In this document: positions 53,625 through 63,074 of the stretch, in pieces
Numbering within the stretch: position 1 is the first letter of the stretch
How the letters are laid out: each line of letters opens with the position of its first letter
NCBI GenBank assembly: GCA_019694805.1
Contig: JAIBBG010000013.1
Coordinates: forward strand, 1-63,461
From: Flavobacteriales bacterium
GTDB taxonomy: Bacteria; Bacteroidota; Bacteroidia; Flavobacteriales_D; Sanyastnellaceae
Length of the DNA stretch: 63,461 nucleotides
Direction of reading: 5' to 3'
Notes under the pieces: generated by a model
Database searches by the model: none
Told to the model about the DNA's origin: nothing
What the model saw: only the letters and a program-made list of their open reading frames with translations
Program-made: the position numbers and the translations under genes

Positions 53625-53798
53625 TTAGTCATAAAATTTCCTTCGGAAAAAAAGTGCTTTTGTGATATATCCACATTGATTCAATCTCTCAACATTATTT
53701 TCAAGTGAAGAGCGAATTTCCTCGCACCAAATAAACAACCCTGCAGGCCACTTCTTAGAAATAGATGATACTGTTTTTATAGGCTCATCATGTTCCAA
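53625..53798 (-). CDS. Possible small ORF or 3' remnant of a gene
   Basis: In the otherwise empty 342-bp gap between hppD and the NarL-type regulator, one minus-strand frame is open from 53843 to a stop at 53625. It has ordinary codon usage and a protein-like composition (EHDEPIKTVSSISKKWPAGL, then FIWCEEIRSSLENNVERL, ending KALFFRRKFYD). There is no ATG; a TTG at 53798 would give 57 residues, and the frame continues as coding-like sequence (PIFGCTYDWSVACSL) before meeting a stop. This looks more like a truncated 3' end than a complete gene. No family is recognised. Confidence 0.28.
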   Translation of the reverse strand: MEHDEPIKTVSSISKKWPAGLFIWCEEIRSSLENNVERLNQCGYITKALFFRRKFYD

Positions 53799-53876
53799 AC
53801 TGCACGCAACAGACCAATCATAAGTACAACCGAAGATGGGATGTTATTTCTTTTGGGAAAAGCAGCTTTTATCCGA

Positions 53877-54512
53877 TCAACTCACCAAGCCATTTTTGAA
53901 TGCATATCGCACCAAATCAGCTACACCCTGAAAATTCATTTTCGACATGATGTTTTTTCGATGCGTTTCGACAGTGCGTGGTGAAATGAAGAGTTTATCT
54001 GCAATTTCTTTGGAAGAAAATCCTTCTGCGATCAGCACCACAATTTCCCTTTCTCTTTCACTCAACACATCAGCAACATTCATTGAATCGGGTTTTGATT
54101 GATGAAGATTCATCACCAATTCACCGGAAAAAAACTGACCACCCTCCAGGACCTTCTTCACCGCGAATATCAATTCATCCACTGACGCTGTTTTCAACAG
54201 ATAGCCATTTGCACCGATCTTCATGACTTCATGAACAAATGCCGGTTCTGCATGCATGCTTAACATCACCACTTTCTGTTCTGGAAACCTATTGCGGATT
54301 TCTTTCAAACACTCAATTCCATTCATAACAGGCATGTCCACATCCATTAAGATCAAGTCGGGCCTGGCATTATTAAGCGATTGCAACACCTCTTTGCCAT
54401 TCACACAATGAGTTTGTTTTGCGATCAGTCCCGAGGAGGTGAGTAGATTACTGATACCATCAACAAACAGTTGATGATCATCTGCAAGCAATATGGAATA
54501 ATTCTGTTTCAC
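53877..54512 (-). CDS. NarL/FixJ-type response regulator
   Basis: A 211-residue cytosolic regulator. The receiver domain has the acidic pair in LLADDHQL, the phospho-acceptor Asp57 in LILMDVDMPVMNG, and the Lys of YLLKTAS. The C-terminal LuxR-type helix-turn-helix is in LSEREREIVVLIAEGFSSKE and IADKLFISPRTVETHRKNIM. The start is a GTG at 54512, four bases after the stop of the upstream histidine kinase; an upstream ATG would overlap the kinase gene and add non-conserved residues. Together the two genes form a NarX/NarL-type two-component system. Target genes are unknown. Confidence 0.93.
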   Translation of the reverse strand: MKQNYSILLADDHQLFVDGISNLLTSSGLIAKQTHCVNGKEVLQSLNNARPDLILMDVDMPVMNGIECLKEIRNRFPEQKVVMLSMHAEPAFVHEVMKIGANGYLLKTASVDELIFAVKKVLEGGQFFSGELVMNLHQSKPDSMNVADVLSEREREIVVLIAEGFSSKEIADKLFISPRTVETHRKNIMSKMNFQGVADLVRYAFKNGLVS

Positions 54513-54516
54513 TTTG

Positions 54517-56550
54517 TTATGCTGCGAAAGGTACACGCACAGTTGCAACGAGGCCGCCATGGGTAGCATTCTCCATGCTAAGTTCACCACCAATATTCAA
54601 TATTCGTGTTTTGATGTTTAGCAAACCCATGCCTGCATTTTCTTCGGCGGTAGAAGAAATGCCGGTTCCATTGTCTTCAATGATGAGAACTACATTTTGC
54701 CTCACACGATAAAGCTGTAAGTTGAGGCGATTTGCCCGCGCATGTTTCAGCACATTGCTAATCAATTCCTGACAAACGCGAAACAAAGCGAGTTCGGTTT
54801 TTTCTCCCATTCTTTGATCCAGTCCATGGCTTTCGAAATGAAAAGCGACAGAAGAATGTTGTAGTGATTGATCCAACAATTCTCGTATTGCCGGCACAAG
54901 ACCAAATTTTTCAAGTGTTACTGGTAACATTTGATGGGAAATAGACCGCACATCGGTGATTGTTTTTTCAAGCAGTTCAGCGGTTTGGGTTGAAGCCATT
55001 GATTTACTCAAGTTGAGTTTCAATACTGCCAATTGTTGACCCACACTATCATGAAGCTCTCGAGCAATTCTTTTGCGTTCTTCTTCTTGCGCTTCAATCA
55101 CCGCCTGAACGCCCAACTTTTGCTGATGTGTAATTTCTTCTGCAAGCTTAATCTTTTGTTTAGATCGAAGTCGAATCACAATCACGCCGGCCAGGGAAAT
55201 AATCACAAGTACAAGCGCAAGTAGACCATAGTTCATGAACTGTGCTTGACGTGTTTCGAGTGCTGAAATTTTACTTGCTTGTTCCAGTTTATTCTTCTCA
55301 TCTTCTATACGTTCCACATCAAACCTGGTTTGCATCTCTGCAAGTTTTGTTTCGAGATTTTCGGCAAATACACTATCTGATAATGCGATTTGTTTTCTTG
55401 CATAATCAAGCGCTTTCGGATAATCACCTTTAGCTTCATAGACTTCAATAGCCTTTTTGAGGACGGACAGGTAGTCGTTTTTATTTCCACTGCTTAAGCA
55501 AAGAGACTCCGCTTTCATTAATGATTCTGCTGCAGCCTCAAATTTTTTCGCACGCATGTCAATATCAGCGAGCATAACCAGATCGTCAATGAGACCAGTA
55601 TTGTTGCCTGTTTTTTCGGCCAACTGCAAGGATTGATTGAGGTAATATCTGGCGCTATCCATTTGGTTCATATCGCTGAAGCATCTAGCTATATTTCCAT
55701 AGCTGTTGATCATACCATAAGCATAGTTCATCGATACAAAAACATCCATTCCCTTCTTTAAATAACCCAATGCGACAGTAAAATTTTTCCTTTCCCTTTC
55801 AACGACACCCAAATTGATGTATCCATCCGCAATTCCATGATCATCATTTTCGTGTATGGCCAAGTCAAGACATTTTTGTGCAAATTGTTCCGATAATTCA
55901 AGACTACCTAATTCCCTGTAAATGGCCGAAATATTGGAATAGGTGTTCATCAATCCGGGATCATTTTTAATTTCTCGCATTGTGGCACATTGCAACATAA
56001 AGTCAATGGCCTTTTGAAAATCGCCGAGATAATAATGCGCCACAGCGATATTGTTGAGTGTAGAGGCAATTGCAACTGTGTCTTTGGCTTGTTTCCATAA
56101 TTCATAAACCTCTTGAAGTATGTCTAAGGATTTCTTGTAATTACCAATGTAATTGTTCACATTGGCGATATTGTTCATGGATGCCGCAATACCCCTTTTA
56201 TCGTTCAAAGTTTTGCGCACTGCAAGTGCCTTCTCATGGTATTCGATAGCCTTGGCTTGATTTCCGCGCATATTGGCATTTGAACCGAACAGGTTGTAGC
56301 TATCGCCGAGTCCAGGCTTGTAGTTAATTTGTTCAGCAAGTTTTAAAGCGTCTGCAGCGAATTGATCAGCGACATCGAATTGACCGTCGTTCATGTATTC
56401 CCAACCAATTTCAGTAAGATAAAAAACCTTCATGGTGTCATGGGAAGAAGGTAAAACTTGTTTGATACTATCGGCATACGCTGTTTGACCTTGCGAGTAA
56501 TTCTGGAAGAAAAGCAATATGACCAGAGCAAGTATTCGAGGTGTTTTCAC
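54517..56550 (-). CDS. TPR-containing NarX-type sensor histidine kinase
   Basis: A 677-residue inner-membrane kinase. A signal peptide (KTPRILALVILLFFQNYSQG) precedes eight or more tetratricopeptide repeats (for example KAIEYHEKALAVRKTLNDKR and KAIDFMLQCATMREIKND), which face the periplasm. One membrane span (YGLLALVLVIISLAGVIVI) leads to a HisKA_3 dimerisation domain with His500 in RIARELHDSVGQQLAVLKL. An HATPase domain has ELISNVLKHARAN and IIEDNGTGI. The start is a GTG at 56550; no ATG fits the signal peptide. The stop is 4 bp before the start of its partner regulator. Confidence 0.93.
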   Translation of the reverse strand: MKTPRILALVILLFFQNYSQGQTAYADSIKQVLPSSHDTMKVFYLTEIGWEYMNDGQFDVADQFAADALKLAEQINYKPGLGDSYNLFGSNANMRGNQAKAIEYHEKALAVRKTLNDKRGIAASMNNIANVNNYIGNYKKSLDILQEVYELWKQAKDTVAIASTLNNIAVAHYYLGDFQKAIDFMLQCATMREIKNDPGLMNTYSNISAIYRELGSLELSEQFAQKCLDLAIHENDDHGIADGYINLGVVERERKNFTVALGYLKKGMDVFVSMNYAYGMINSYGNIARCFSDMNQMDSARYYLNQSLQLAEKTGNNTGLIDDLVMLADIDMRAKKFEAAAESLMKAESLCLSSGNKNDYLSVLKKAIEVYEAKGDYPKALDYARKQIALSDSVFAENLETKLAEMQTRFDVERIEDEKNKLEQASKISALETRQAQFMNYGLLALVLVIISLAGVIVIRLRSKQKIKLAEEITHQQKLGVQAVIEAQEEERKRIARELHDSVGQQLAVLKLNLSKSMASTQTAELLEKTITDVRSISHQMLPVTLEKFGLVPAIRELLDQSLQHSSVAFHFESHGLDQRMGEKTELALFRVCQELISNVLKHARANRLNLQLYRVRQNVVLIIEDNGTGISSTAEENAGMGLLNIKTRILNIGGELSMENATHGGLVATVRVPFAA

Positions 56551-56683
56551 TTGTGTTCAGATTAGATGTTGCCAAAGTACTGACAGAAACAAATACCCAG
56601 AAGTACGTAGTCAAAATACAAATCACTACGGATCGCTGAAGAATAGATCAGGAGGGAGCTTTGCTTCACTAAAAAAAACAAAC

Positions 56684-57880
56684 ATGAAAAAACTCTTACT
56701 CCTCATTAGCTTCATTCAAATCAGTGTTCTTCAGCATGCACAATGGACATCTATGAATGCCCCTGATTCACTGACGTACAACAAGGTGGCCGTTCATCCT
56801 TCAGGACAGAAAATCATGACCACAGCATACGTTTACAACAGCACCACATTTCAATTTTCTAATTACTTCGTTGGATCTACGGATGGTGGTAGCACATGGA
56901 CAGTGTATCCCGGCGATAATGTCATGGATGCGTTTTGGCTTGGCGATGCCTATTATATCCATACCCTCACGGCATTGAAAAAAAGTTCAGACATGGGTGC
57001 CAGTTTTGAGACGGTCATTACCAGTCCGCCAGGATGGGGAATGATTGCCGTAGCGCAAAATGGCAATCTTGTCATATTCAATGATGCTTGGGATTATCCA
57101 AATTATTCTACAGATGGTGGGTACACCTGGCAATCGGGCACGGGAACTACTCCGGATGGAATGAATTCATACCTTGTGACAGCAGATGATGTGCTTTTAG
57201 CCGGTATCCAGCATGGGGTGCTTTACTCAGAAGACCATGGGATTACCTGGAATATGTCGACATATAACGGAACCACTACGTGGCCGGTGCTCGAAAGAAA
57301 ATCGATATGTCAAGCTCAAGATGGTACCTTGTATCAAATGGAAGGCAATATTTTCAATGTATCTACCGACGGTGGATTTTCATGGAATTCAGTTGCGCCA
57401 GCTACATTGATGTCAACCTTGATTGATGCACAAACGACCGGAAACTCCTTAGTGACCATTGGTATCTATGACGTTTATACCTCTACTGATGGAGCGGTGA
57501 ACTTCAGCACGTTGACGAATTTCACATCGCAATACGATCTTGAAAAAGGCATAAACAATGACATTTGGTGCGGTAGACAATTTGGAGTCTACAAATTTCA
57601 AGGAGGCGGTGCAAGCAAGATTGAAAATGTAGTAGCATCCATCGTTTCGATTTACCCCAATCCTTGTCAAGACAAACTATTGGTGTCGGGTCTTCAGTCG
57701 ATGAAGCAGTATAACCTATCCATTTATGATGTTGCTGGGCGTTTAGTCCAAAGCCATCATGCAGACTTTGGAGGCAATACGCACAATTTGGACACCGTCG
57801 CATTACATGAAGGCACTTATTTATTGCTGATACAAGACGACCATGGCAACATCAGCACAAGTCATTTCGTGAAAAGGTGA
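56684..57880 (+). CDS. Secreted BNR/propeller-like protein with T9SS sorting domain
   Basis: About 398 residues. A signal peptide (MKKLLLLISFIQISVLQHAQ) is followed by several BNR/sialidase-type repeats with the S-x-D-x-G-x-T-W pattern: GSTDGGSTWTVYPG, YSTDGGYTWQSG, YSEDHGITWNMS, VSTDGGFSWNSV. These fold into a beta-propeller, but no catalytic sialidase residues are evident, so the protein may be a binding or photosystem-assembly-like propeller. The C-terminus is a type-A T9SS sorting domain (SIYPNPCQDKLLVSG ... GTYLLLIQDDHGN). The ATG at 56684 begins the signal peptide. It is divergent from the kinase gene. A terminator follows. Confidence 0.87.
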   Translation: MKKLLLLISFIQISVLQHAQWTSMNAPDSLTYNKVAVHPSGQKIMTTAYVYNSTTFQFSNYFVGSTDGGSTWTVYPGDNVMDAFWLGDAYYIHTLTALKKSSDMGASFETVITSPPGWGMIAVAQNGNLVIFNDAWDYPNYSTDGGYTWQSGTGTTPDGMNSYLVTADDVLLAGIQHGVLYSEDHGITWNMSTYNGTTTWPVLERKSICQAQDGTLYQMEGNIFNVSTDGGFSWNSVAPATLMSTLIDAQTTGNSLVTIGIYDVYTSTDGAVNFSTLTNFTSQYDLEKGINNDIWCGRQFGVYKFQGGGASKIENVVASIVSIYPNPCQDKLLVSGLQSMKQYNLSIYDVAGRLVQSHHADFGGNTHNLDTVALHEGTYLLLIQDDHGNISTSHFVKR

Positions 57881-57903
57881 TGATTCAGAAGGCCACTAAA
57901 AAC

Positions 57904-57937
57904 AAAAAGTCCTGCCGACAATGTCGCAGGACTTTTT
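57904..57937. terminator. Bidirectional terminator between BNR-protein and DUF4199 genes
   Basis: 11-bp outer stem AAAAAGTCCTG / CAGGACTTTTT with an inner CGACA/TGTCG stem. T-runs are available on both strands. It lies between convergent stop codons at 57880 and 57955. Confidence 0.88.
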
Positions 57938-57954
57938 CAAATGTTGGATGAAAA

Positions 57955-58476
57955 TCAAGCTTTCTTTTTTCTCAAAATGAGGCCGCTGATTGCAGAGAAT
58001 AACAATCCTACAGGAAGAATTTCCAGCATGGTCATTGGAAATCTGATCACAGGATTGGCATACATCACTTTAAACTCATCCATTTCCAATTTGACCTGAG
58101 CGATTTTGGCTTCATCCGCGCCTGAATCGATGGCCGTTTTGAGATAGTGTTCGGTCATCATGTCTACGAAATTGGTCGCGACGGTTTTTAAGGCAATTTC
58201 CCAAGCTATGGCATAAATGACTCCGGCCAGAAGGGTTATGAGCAATCCGATGGAGAAAGCCTTACCAAAAGAAATCACGCCTTCCTGATGCCGATCTCTG
58301 AAGTTTTTAACGGCGAAAAATATCAACGACAGCGAAACAATCATGGTGATATATCCAACCACCATTGAGTTGTCCATAGTTACAACACCACTGTCCCACA
58401 GGGGGAAGGTGCAGAACATGAGTATGGCCAAAATGACTCCAGAGAGGAGACTGTAAACAAGTACCACTTTTTTCAT
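57955..58476 (-). CDS. DUF4199 family membrane protein
   Basis: A 173-residue inner-membrane protein with four predicted helices: VVLVYSLLSGVILAILMFCT, MVVGYITMIVSLSLIFFAVK, AFSIGLLITLLAGVIYAIAW and TMLEILPVGLLFSAISGLIL. The segment FRDRHQEGVISFGKAFSIGL is the DUF4199 signature. A cytosolic or periplasmic loop (MTEHYLKTAIDSGADEAKIA) separates helices three and four, and the tail is basic (RKKKA). It lies 105 bp downstream of a membrane-tethered LuxR-type regulator on the same strand; these two families are often neighbours in Bacteroidota, as far as I recall. Function unknown. Confidence 0.87.
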   Translation of the reverse strand: MKKVVLVYSLLSGVILAILMFCTFPLWDSGVVTMDNSMVVGYITMIVSLSLIFFAVKNFRDRHQEGVISFGKAFSIGLLITLLAGVIYAIAWEIALKTVATNFVDMMTEHYLKTAIDSGADEAKIAQVKLEMDEFKVMYANPVIRFPMTMLEILPVGLLFSAISGLILRKKKA

Positions 58477-58581
58477 TTTCGTAGAAGATTAATTTGGGTC
58501 CAAAGGGATGAATATTTCGTTCAAATGTCCTCACCCGAAAGTATGAAATCGCTAAAATTCAAGGGAAATCCAACCAAAGTA

Positions 58582-59019
58582 TTAGTGAATTAACCCCAAT
58601 TCACGAGCTTTTGACACAGCTTGGGTCCTTCTTTTAACATCAAGTTTGAGAAACAAATTCGAGGAATGAGATTTTACCGTGTTGAGGGAAACAAATAACT
58701 TATCTGCGATTTCCTGATTGGAAAAACCCATGGCAATCAATTCCAAAACTTCCAGCTCTCTGGGACTTAATCCGGAGGTATCATTTGTAAGTTCCGTGGT
58801 TGGAACATCAGATGTCGTTTCGATTTGAGCACTTCCCGCCATTGACGGTCTTGTATACCTCCAGCCAATCCAGCCACCGGTAAAAGCAAAAATGAGCGCT
58901 ACCAGACCCAAATAAATCTCCATGGATAGAGAGTGCATGAGGAAATGAAAGTCGAGCCAATTCATGATGACCACGAGACCAGCGACCACAAAACCGTAGA
59001 GTATGATATACCGCCACAT
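58582..59019 (-). CDS. Membrane-tethered LuxR-type transcription regulator
   Basis: A 145-residue protein with two N-terminal membrane helices (YIILYGFVVAGLVVIMNWL and IYLGLVALIFAFTGGWIGW), a short linker, and a LuxR/GerE helix-turn-helix at the C-terminus, about residues 80-140 (LSPRELEVLELIAMGFSNQE, IADKLFVSLNTVKSHSSNLF). There is no receiver domain, so it is not a response regulator in the usual sense. It would bind DNA from the membrane or be released by proteolysis. A -7 element (TAGCTTTG) lies 17-24 bp upstream of the ATG, just after the terminator of the upstream lipoprotein gene, so it probably has its own promoter. Confidence 0.88.
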   Translation of the reverse strand: MWRYIILYGFVVAGLVVIMNWLDFHFLMHSLSMEIYLGLVALIFAFTGGWIGWRYTRPSMAGSAQIETTSDVPTTELTNDTSGLSPRELEVLELIAMGFSNQEIADKLFVSLNTVKSHSSNLFLKLDVKRRTQAVSKARELGLIH

Positions 59020-59035
59020 GTGCTTGGATTTTGGT

Positions 59036-59043
59036 CAAAGCTA
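59036..59043 (-). promoter_or_regulatory. Putative -7 element of the membrane-tethered LuxR gene
   Basis: Minus-strand TAGCTTTG matches TAnnTTTG, between the terminator at 59056-59083 and the ATG at 59019. Its position favours a separate transcript for the regulator. Confidence 0.45.
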
Positions 59044-59055
59044 AAAAAACGCCAG

Positions 59056-59083
59056 AAAAAAGCCACCATCAACAGATAGTGGC
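59056..59083 (-). terminator. Likely terminator after the cysteine-containing lipoprotein gene
   Basis: Minus-strand stem GCCACTATC / GATGGTGGC (one mismatch) with a 4-nt loop, followed by six T. It lies 24 bp after the lipoprotein stop. Confidence 0.7.
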
Positions 59084-59106
59084 CTTTCCATGAGGTGTAA
59101 TTCTTT

Positions 59107-59466
59107 TTAGTGAGATTCCACTGGTGCATCGGTTGGAACTTCCGTTGCAGTAGTATCACCAGCATTCAAAACTTTATCCATTTCCTTTTCGATGATATCA
59201 TCTGCCCTTTTCTTGGCGTCCGCCGAGCACTCATCCATGACGGCTGTCTTTTGATCAGTAGTCATGTCATTCTTTGGATATTTTTCCGCGAGCTTGTTCA
59301 CGTAGCAATCACAAATTGTTTTAGCATCATCTGGATAAACCCTTTCCATCATGGTGACACAAGATTCGTTGATCGATTTTTTGGACTCTTCAGTCCAACC
59401 GCCGCCGCAGGAAGTGATGGCAGAAGCAACGCACAAAGCCGCAACTGCAAAAAAGAAATTTTTCAT
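59107..59466 (-). CDS. Small lipoprotein with conserved cysteines
   Basis: A 119-residue lipoprotein (MKNFFFAVAALCVASAITSC, lipidated on Cys20). The mature part is helical and contains four further cysteines in ESCVTMM, TICDCYVNKLAEKYP and DECSADAKKR, spaced as if for disulphides between helices. The C-terminus is acidic and Thr-rich. I recognise the pattern from small Bacteroidota lipoproteins of unknown function but cannot name a family. A -7 element (minus-strand TACTTTTG) lies 36-43 bp upstream and a terminator follows. Confidence 0.82.
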   Translation of the reverse strand: MKNFFFAVAALCVASAITSCGGGWTEESKKSINESCVTMMERVYPDDAKTICDCYVNKLAEKYPKNDMTTDQKTAVMDECSADAKKRADDIIEKEMDKVLNAGDTTATEVPTDAPVESH

Positions 59467-59501
59467 TTTGATTTTGTTTTAAGGGTTTAAAAATGCGCGG
59501 C

Positions 59502-59509
59502 CAAAAGTA
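59502..59509 (-). promoter_or_regulatory. Putative -7 element of the small lipoprotein gene
   Basis: Minus-strand TACTTTTG matches TAnnTTTG, 36 bp upstream of the ATG at 59466. No good -33 box is seen. Confidence 0.42.
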
Positions 59510-59720
59510 AAGGCTTTGTACATCTGGCTTTCATGGAATTATCCACAGGAGCATTGTGACATTCTATGAGATTTTCATGTTGAAAGTCCCTCTGATGAAC
59601 AACGTTTATCCCGCAGTCTTTAGCTGCTGTGGCACAAACGAAACATGTCATAAATCAATGCGTTCAACAGCGCCTTCATAACCGCTGCAAAGACTATCTT
59701 CGCGACCCCAACAAAAACAT

Positions 59721-61475
59721 ATGCATCGTACACATACCTGCGGAGAACTCCGCTTAACAGATAAAGAAAAACAGGTAACCCTAAGTGGATGGGTTCAACG
59801 CAGTCGAGACAAGGGTGGAATGCTCTGGATTGATTTGCGTGACCGATATGGCATCACACAACTTTATTTCGAAGAAGGAAAAACATCTTCGACAATTCTC
59901 GAAACGGCTCGCAGTGTTGGTCGTGAATTTGTCATCAAAGCAAGTGGAAAGGTCATTGAACGTTTTTCTAAGAATGAGAATATTCCAACAGGAGAAATTG
60001 AAATCTTTGTCGAATCACTAGAAATATTGAATGCATCCAAAACACCTCCATTTACCATTGAAGATGAAAGTGATGGCGGTGATGATCTTCGGATGCAATG
60101 GAGGTATCTGGATTTACGAAGAAATCCATTGCGCAACAACCTCATGTTGCGTCATCGCATGGGTATTGAAACCAGGAAATACCTCGATTCGATGCAATTT
60201 ATGGAAATTGAAACCCCATATCTCATCAAGAGTACTCCTGAAGGAGCGAGGGATTTCGTTGTTCCATCACGGATGAATCCCGGGCAGTTTTATGCTTTGC
60301 CGCAGTCTCCGCAAACCTTTAAACAAATTTTGATGGTAGCCGGATATGACCGCTACTATCAAATAGTACGTTGCTTTCGCGATGAAGATCTCCGCGCAGA
60401 TCGTCAGCCAGAATTCACACAAATCGACTGTGAAATGGCCTTTGTAGAGCAAGAGGATATTTTGAATACGTTTGAAGGATTGGTGCGCCACCTGTTCAAA
60501 ACAGTGAAAGGTGTTGACATAGCAGAAGTACCCAGAATGACATACGATGATGCCATGAGGCTATATGGCAGCGACAAACCCGATGTCAGATTTGATATGT
60601 CATTTCAGGACTTGAGTTCGTCGATGAAAGGAAAGGGATTTGCCATATTCGATGCGGCAGAAACCGTACTCGGAATTGTCGCTCCAGGATGCGCATCTTA
60701 CACCAGAAAACAAGTTGACGAATTGACGGAATGGGTGAAAAGGCCACAGATTGGAGCCAAAGGATTGGTGTATTGTATGTGCAATGAAGATGGCACATTC
60801 AAATCATCGGTGGATAAGTTTTACTCGCAAGACGATTGGAAACAAATCGCTTCACAAATTGGAGCGAACAAAGGCGATCTCATCCTCATGCTATCCGGAG
60901 AATTACATAGTACACGCAAACAATTAGGTGAACTTCGTCTGCTGATGGGAAGCAGACTCGGTCTTCGCAATCCAGAGGTATTTAAGCCATTGTGGGTAGT
61001 TGATTTTCCTTTGGTTGAATGGATTGAAGAAGACCAACGTTGGTTTGCTATGCACCATCCATTTACAGCACCGAAACCTGAACATTTCTCCTTGCTGGAA
61101 ACATCTCCCGGAGATGCAAGGGCAAATGCATACGACTTCGTATTGAATGGCGTGGAAATTGGTGGCGGTTCCATCAGAATACACGACCGAAATATTCAAT
61201 CTAAGATGTTCAACCTGCTCGGATTCACTCCGGAAGAAGCTCAAAAACAATTCGGATTCCTGCTGAATGCATTCGAATATGGAGCACCGCCACACGGAGG
61301 TATTGCATTTGGTTTCGATCGTTTCTGCGCGCTTTTTGGTGGTGCAGACAACATTCGCGATTTCATTGCATTTCCGAAGAACAATAGCGGACGAGATGTG
61401 ATGATAGATGCACCAGGCACTATTGATCAAAAGCAACTTGATGAGTTGAGTATTGGTCTACAAATCAAACCATGA
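59721..61475 (+). CDS. aspS: Aspartyl-tRNA synthetase
   Basis: Charges tRNA-Asp with aspartate. The 584-residue protein is the bacterial type. It has an N-terminal OB-fold anticodon-binding domain ([20 protein letters not shown]), class II motif 1 ([20 protein letters not shown]), motif 2 ([19 protein letters not shown]), the bacterial GAD insertion, and motif 3 ([15 protein letters not shown]). The ending [20 protein letters not shown] is typical. Whether it also charges tRNA-Asn cannot be told from this window. The last codons overlap the start of a thioredoxin-fold protein gene. The 254-bp region upstream shows no convincing promoter. Confidence 0.98.
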   Translation: MHRTHTCGELRLTDKEKQVTLSGWVQRSRDKGGMLWIDLRDRYGITQLYFEEGKTSSTILETARSVGREFVIKASGKVIERFSKNENIPTGEIEIFVESLEILNASKTPPFTIEDESDGGDDLRMQWRYLDLRRNPLRNNLMLRHRMGIETRKYLDSMQFMEIETPYLIKSTPEGARDFVVPSRMNPGQFYALPQSPQTFKQILMVAGYDRYYQIVRCFRDEDLRADRQPEFTQIDCEMAFVEQEDILNTFEGLVRHLFKTVKGVDIAEVPRMTYDDAMRLYGSDKPDVRFDMSFQDLSSSMKGKGFAIFDAAETVLGIVAPGCASYTRKQVDELTEWVKRPQIGAKGLVYCMCNEDGTFKSSVDKFYSQDDWKQIASQIGANKGDLILMLSGELHSTRKQLGELRLLMGSRLGLRNPEVFKPLWVVDFPLVEWIEEDQRWFAMHHPFTAPKPEHFSLLETSPGDARANAYDFVLNGVEIGGGSIRIHDRNIQSKMFNLLGFTPEEAQKQFGFLLNAFEYGAPPHGGIAFGFDRFCALFGGADNIRDFIAFPKNNSGRDVMIDAPGTIDQKQLDELSIGLQIKP

Positions 61476-62881
61476 TGATGAATAAAACAGCATTCCTCCT
61501 ATTGACACTGATCGTTTTGATCGGCGTGCAAAATGCACACGCCCAAAAAGGCAAAATGACAACAACATTCAAAGGAGAATTGTTGAATGCCCAGCGTGAT
61601 TTTTTCATCCTGAAAACTCAAGGAAGAAGTGACTCTGTGAAATTTGGTAAAGACGGAAAATTTGAAGTGTTGATTGAACAGAATTCCGGTAATTATTTTA
61701 CCATTGAACATGGCAGACAAGCACTTGAGATCTACCTCCTGCCGGCTGATGTCTTCACGGTAACCATGAATTCTACCAGCCTGACAGACGCCACGAATAT
61801 GACTGGTGCAAGCGCTCCGTATTGCAAGTACCTCATCGGAAAACAAAAGGCGGACAAATCTGATAATTTCAAACTTCAGCCGTTTAGAACAGGCGTTCTT
61901 GATGCGAATACATTTTTTGCCAAGCGCGACTCCATACGCTTAGCCCATCAAAACGACTTGGATAAGGCTGCTGCAGAAAATAAATTCATCAAAGCATTCA
62001 CTGATCTCGAAACCAAATCATTCGATTACCAAATGGGTTTGGAAATCCTCAACTACAAAAACAACGCAGCAAAAAACGGCATTAGCAGTTTTCCGATACA
62101 GTTTGCACAATACACATCAAAGCTGAGCCTAAATGAAGAAGACATGGCTTTCAACCATTATTTCAGGCAGTTCGCCTTAAACGAGATTTCCGAAGGTGCA
62201 TTGCAAAAGTATTATGCAGGAACAGACAAGGAAGTGATGAGGTATTTCGAAAACTTCTTGGATATTCTTTGTGAAAGAATCAAATCTGAAAAAATAAAAA
62301 GCATTTTAATTTCAGACATGATGCCACAGGTTGCCAAAGATGCCGGAGTCGCAGATATGCGGCCTTTTGTAGCGAAATTGGAAAAATGCAGTGGAGATCC
62401 AAAACTGATCGCATCGGTGAAGAAACTGGCCGACCAAAACGCAGCGATTTATCCGGGCCAACCTGCTCCAGATGCTGTATTTTATGATGCAAATGGCAAA
62501 TTTTCTCGAATCAGTGATTACAAAGGAAAAGTACTTTACATCGATACCTGGGCAACATGGTGTGGTCCGTGTAAACGTGAAATTCCACATCTGAAAACTC
62601 TTGAAGAAGAATACCACGGTAAGAATGTCACCTTCATCAGTGTTTCTACAGACAAAGATATTAACGCCTGGAAGAGCTTTATTGCCAAGGAACAAATGGC
62701 CGGCCTACAACTTCACCAGAGTGATAAGTTTGAAGAAACAATCAGCAAACTTTATCTGGTGAACTCCATTCCTCGATTTATCATCATAGATAAAAACGGC
62801 AAAATTGTGCAGGCCGATGGTCCGCGCCCTTCGAGTGGTGAAACTGTGCGCAACTTGCTTGATCAATTGTTAGCAGAATAA
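61472..62881 (+). CDS. Exported thioredoxin-fold (TlpA/ResA-like) protein
   Basis: A 469-residue secreted thiol-disulphide oxidoreductase. A signal peptide ([20 protein letters not shown]) precedes an N-terminal beta-sandwich (DUF4369-like, [20 protein letters not shown]) and a helical middle region. The C-terminal TlpA-type thioredoxin domain has the WCGPC active site (Cys364, Cys367) and the cis-Pro in [11 protein letters not shown]. Bacteroidota proteins of this layout are periplasmic or outer-membrane-facing disulphide reductases that often act on cytochromes or surface proteins. The three consecutive ATG codons at 61472, 61475 and 61478 leave the exact start open; the first overlaps the aspS stop. 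Confidence 0.92.
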   Translation: MMMNKTAFLLLTLIVLIGVQNAHAQKGKMTTTFKGELLNAQRDFFILKTQGRSDSVKFGKDGKFEVLIEQNSGNYFTIEHGRQALEIYLLPADVFTVTMNSTSLTDATNMTGASAPYCKYLIGKQKADKSDNFKLQPFRTGVLDANTFFAKRDSIRLAHQNDLDKAAAENKFIKAFTDLETKSFDYQMGLEILNYKNNAAKNGISSFPIQFAQYTSKLSLNEEDMAFNHYFRQFALNEISEGALQKYYAGTDKEVMRYFENFLDILCERIKSEKIKSILISDMMPQVAKDAGVADMRPFVAKLEKCSGDPKLIASVKKLADQNAAIYPGQPAPDAVFYDANGKFSRISDYKGKVLYIDTWATWCGPCKREIPHLKTLEEEYHGKNVTFISVSTDKDINAWKSFIAKEQMAGLQLHQSDKFEETISKLYLVNSIPRFIIIDKNGKIVQADGPRPSSGETVRNLLDQLLAE

Positions 62882-62885
62882 GGCA

Positions 62886-63074
62886 TCACAAACGCTGAGT
62901 TGCTCGAAGATGGTTGTTTTCATAAACAGGGATGAGTGCATCTTCGGCCACAACAACCAAAATTCGTGTGTTTTCAGAAGACCCATCAGAACATGCACCG
63001 CAGTATTCAAGAAAGATTACATGGCGTATTTCTGATCCTATGGTGAGATTAGCTGTAACCGTGTAAAAGCTCAT
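62886..63074 (-). CDS. Possible 62-residue hypothetical protein
   Basis: An ATG-started minus-strand frame (MSFYTVTANLTIGSEIRHVI, then FLEYCGACSDGSSENTRILV) ending 4 bp after the convergent thioredoxin-fold gene. Composition is protein-like and beta-rich with two close cysteines, but no promoter, ribosome-binding site or family was recognised. It may be a small real gene. Confidence 0.3.
   Translation of the reverse strand: MSFYTVTANLTIGSEIRHVIFLEYCGACSDGSSENTRILVVVAEDALIPVYENNHLRATQRL

Noticed and set aside
53790..53984. Plus-strand 64-codon frame over the 3' end of the NarL-type regulator
   Set aside because: It overlaps the conserved helix-turn-helix coding region on the other strand and has no recognisable domain.
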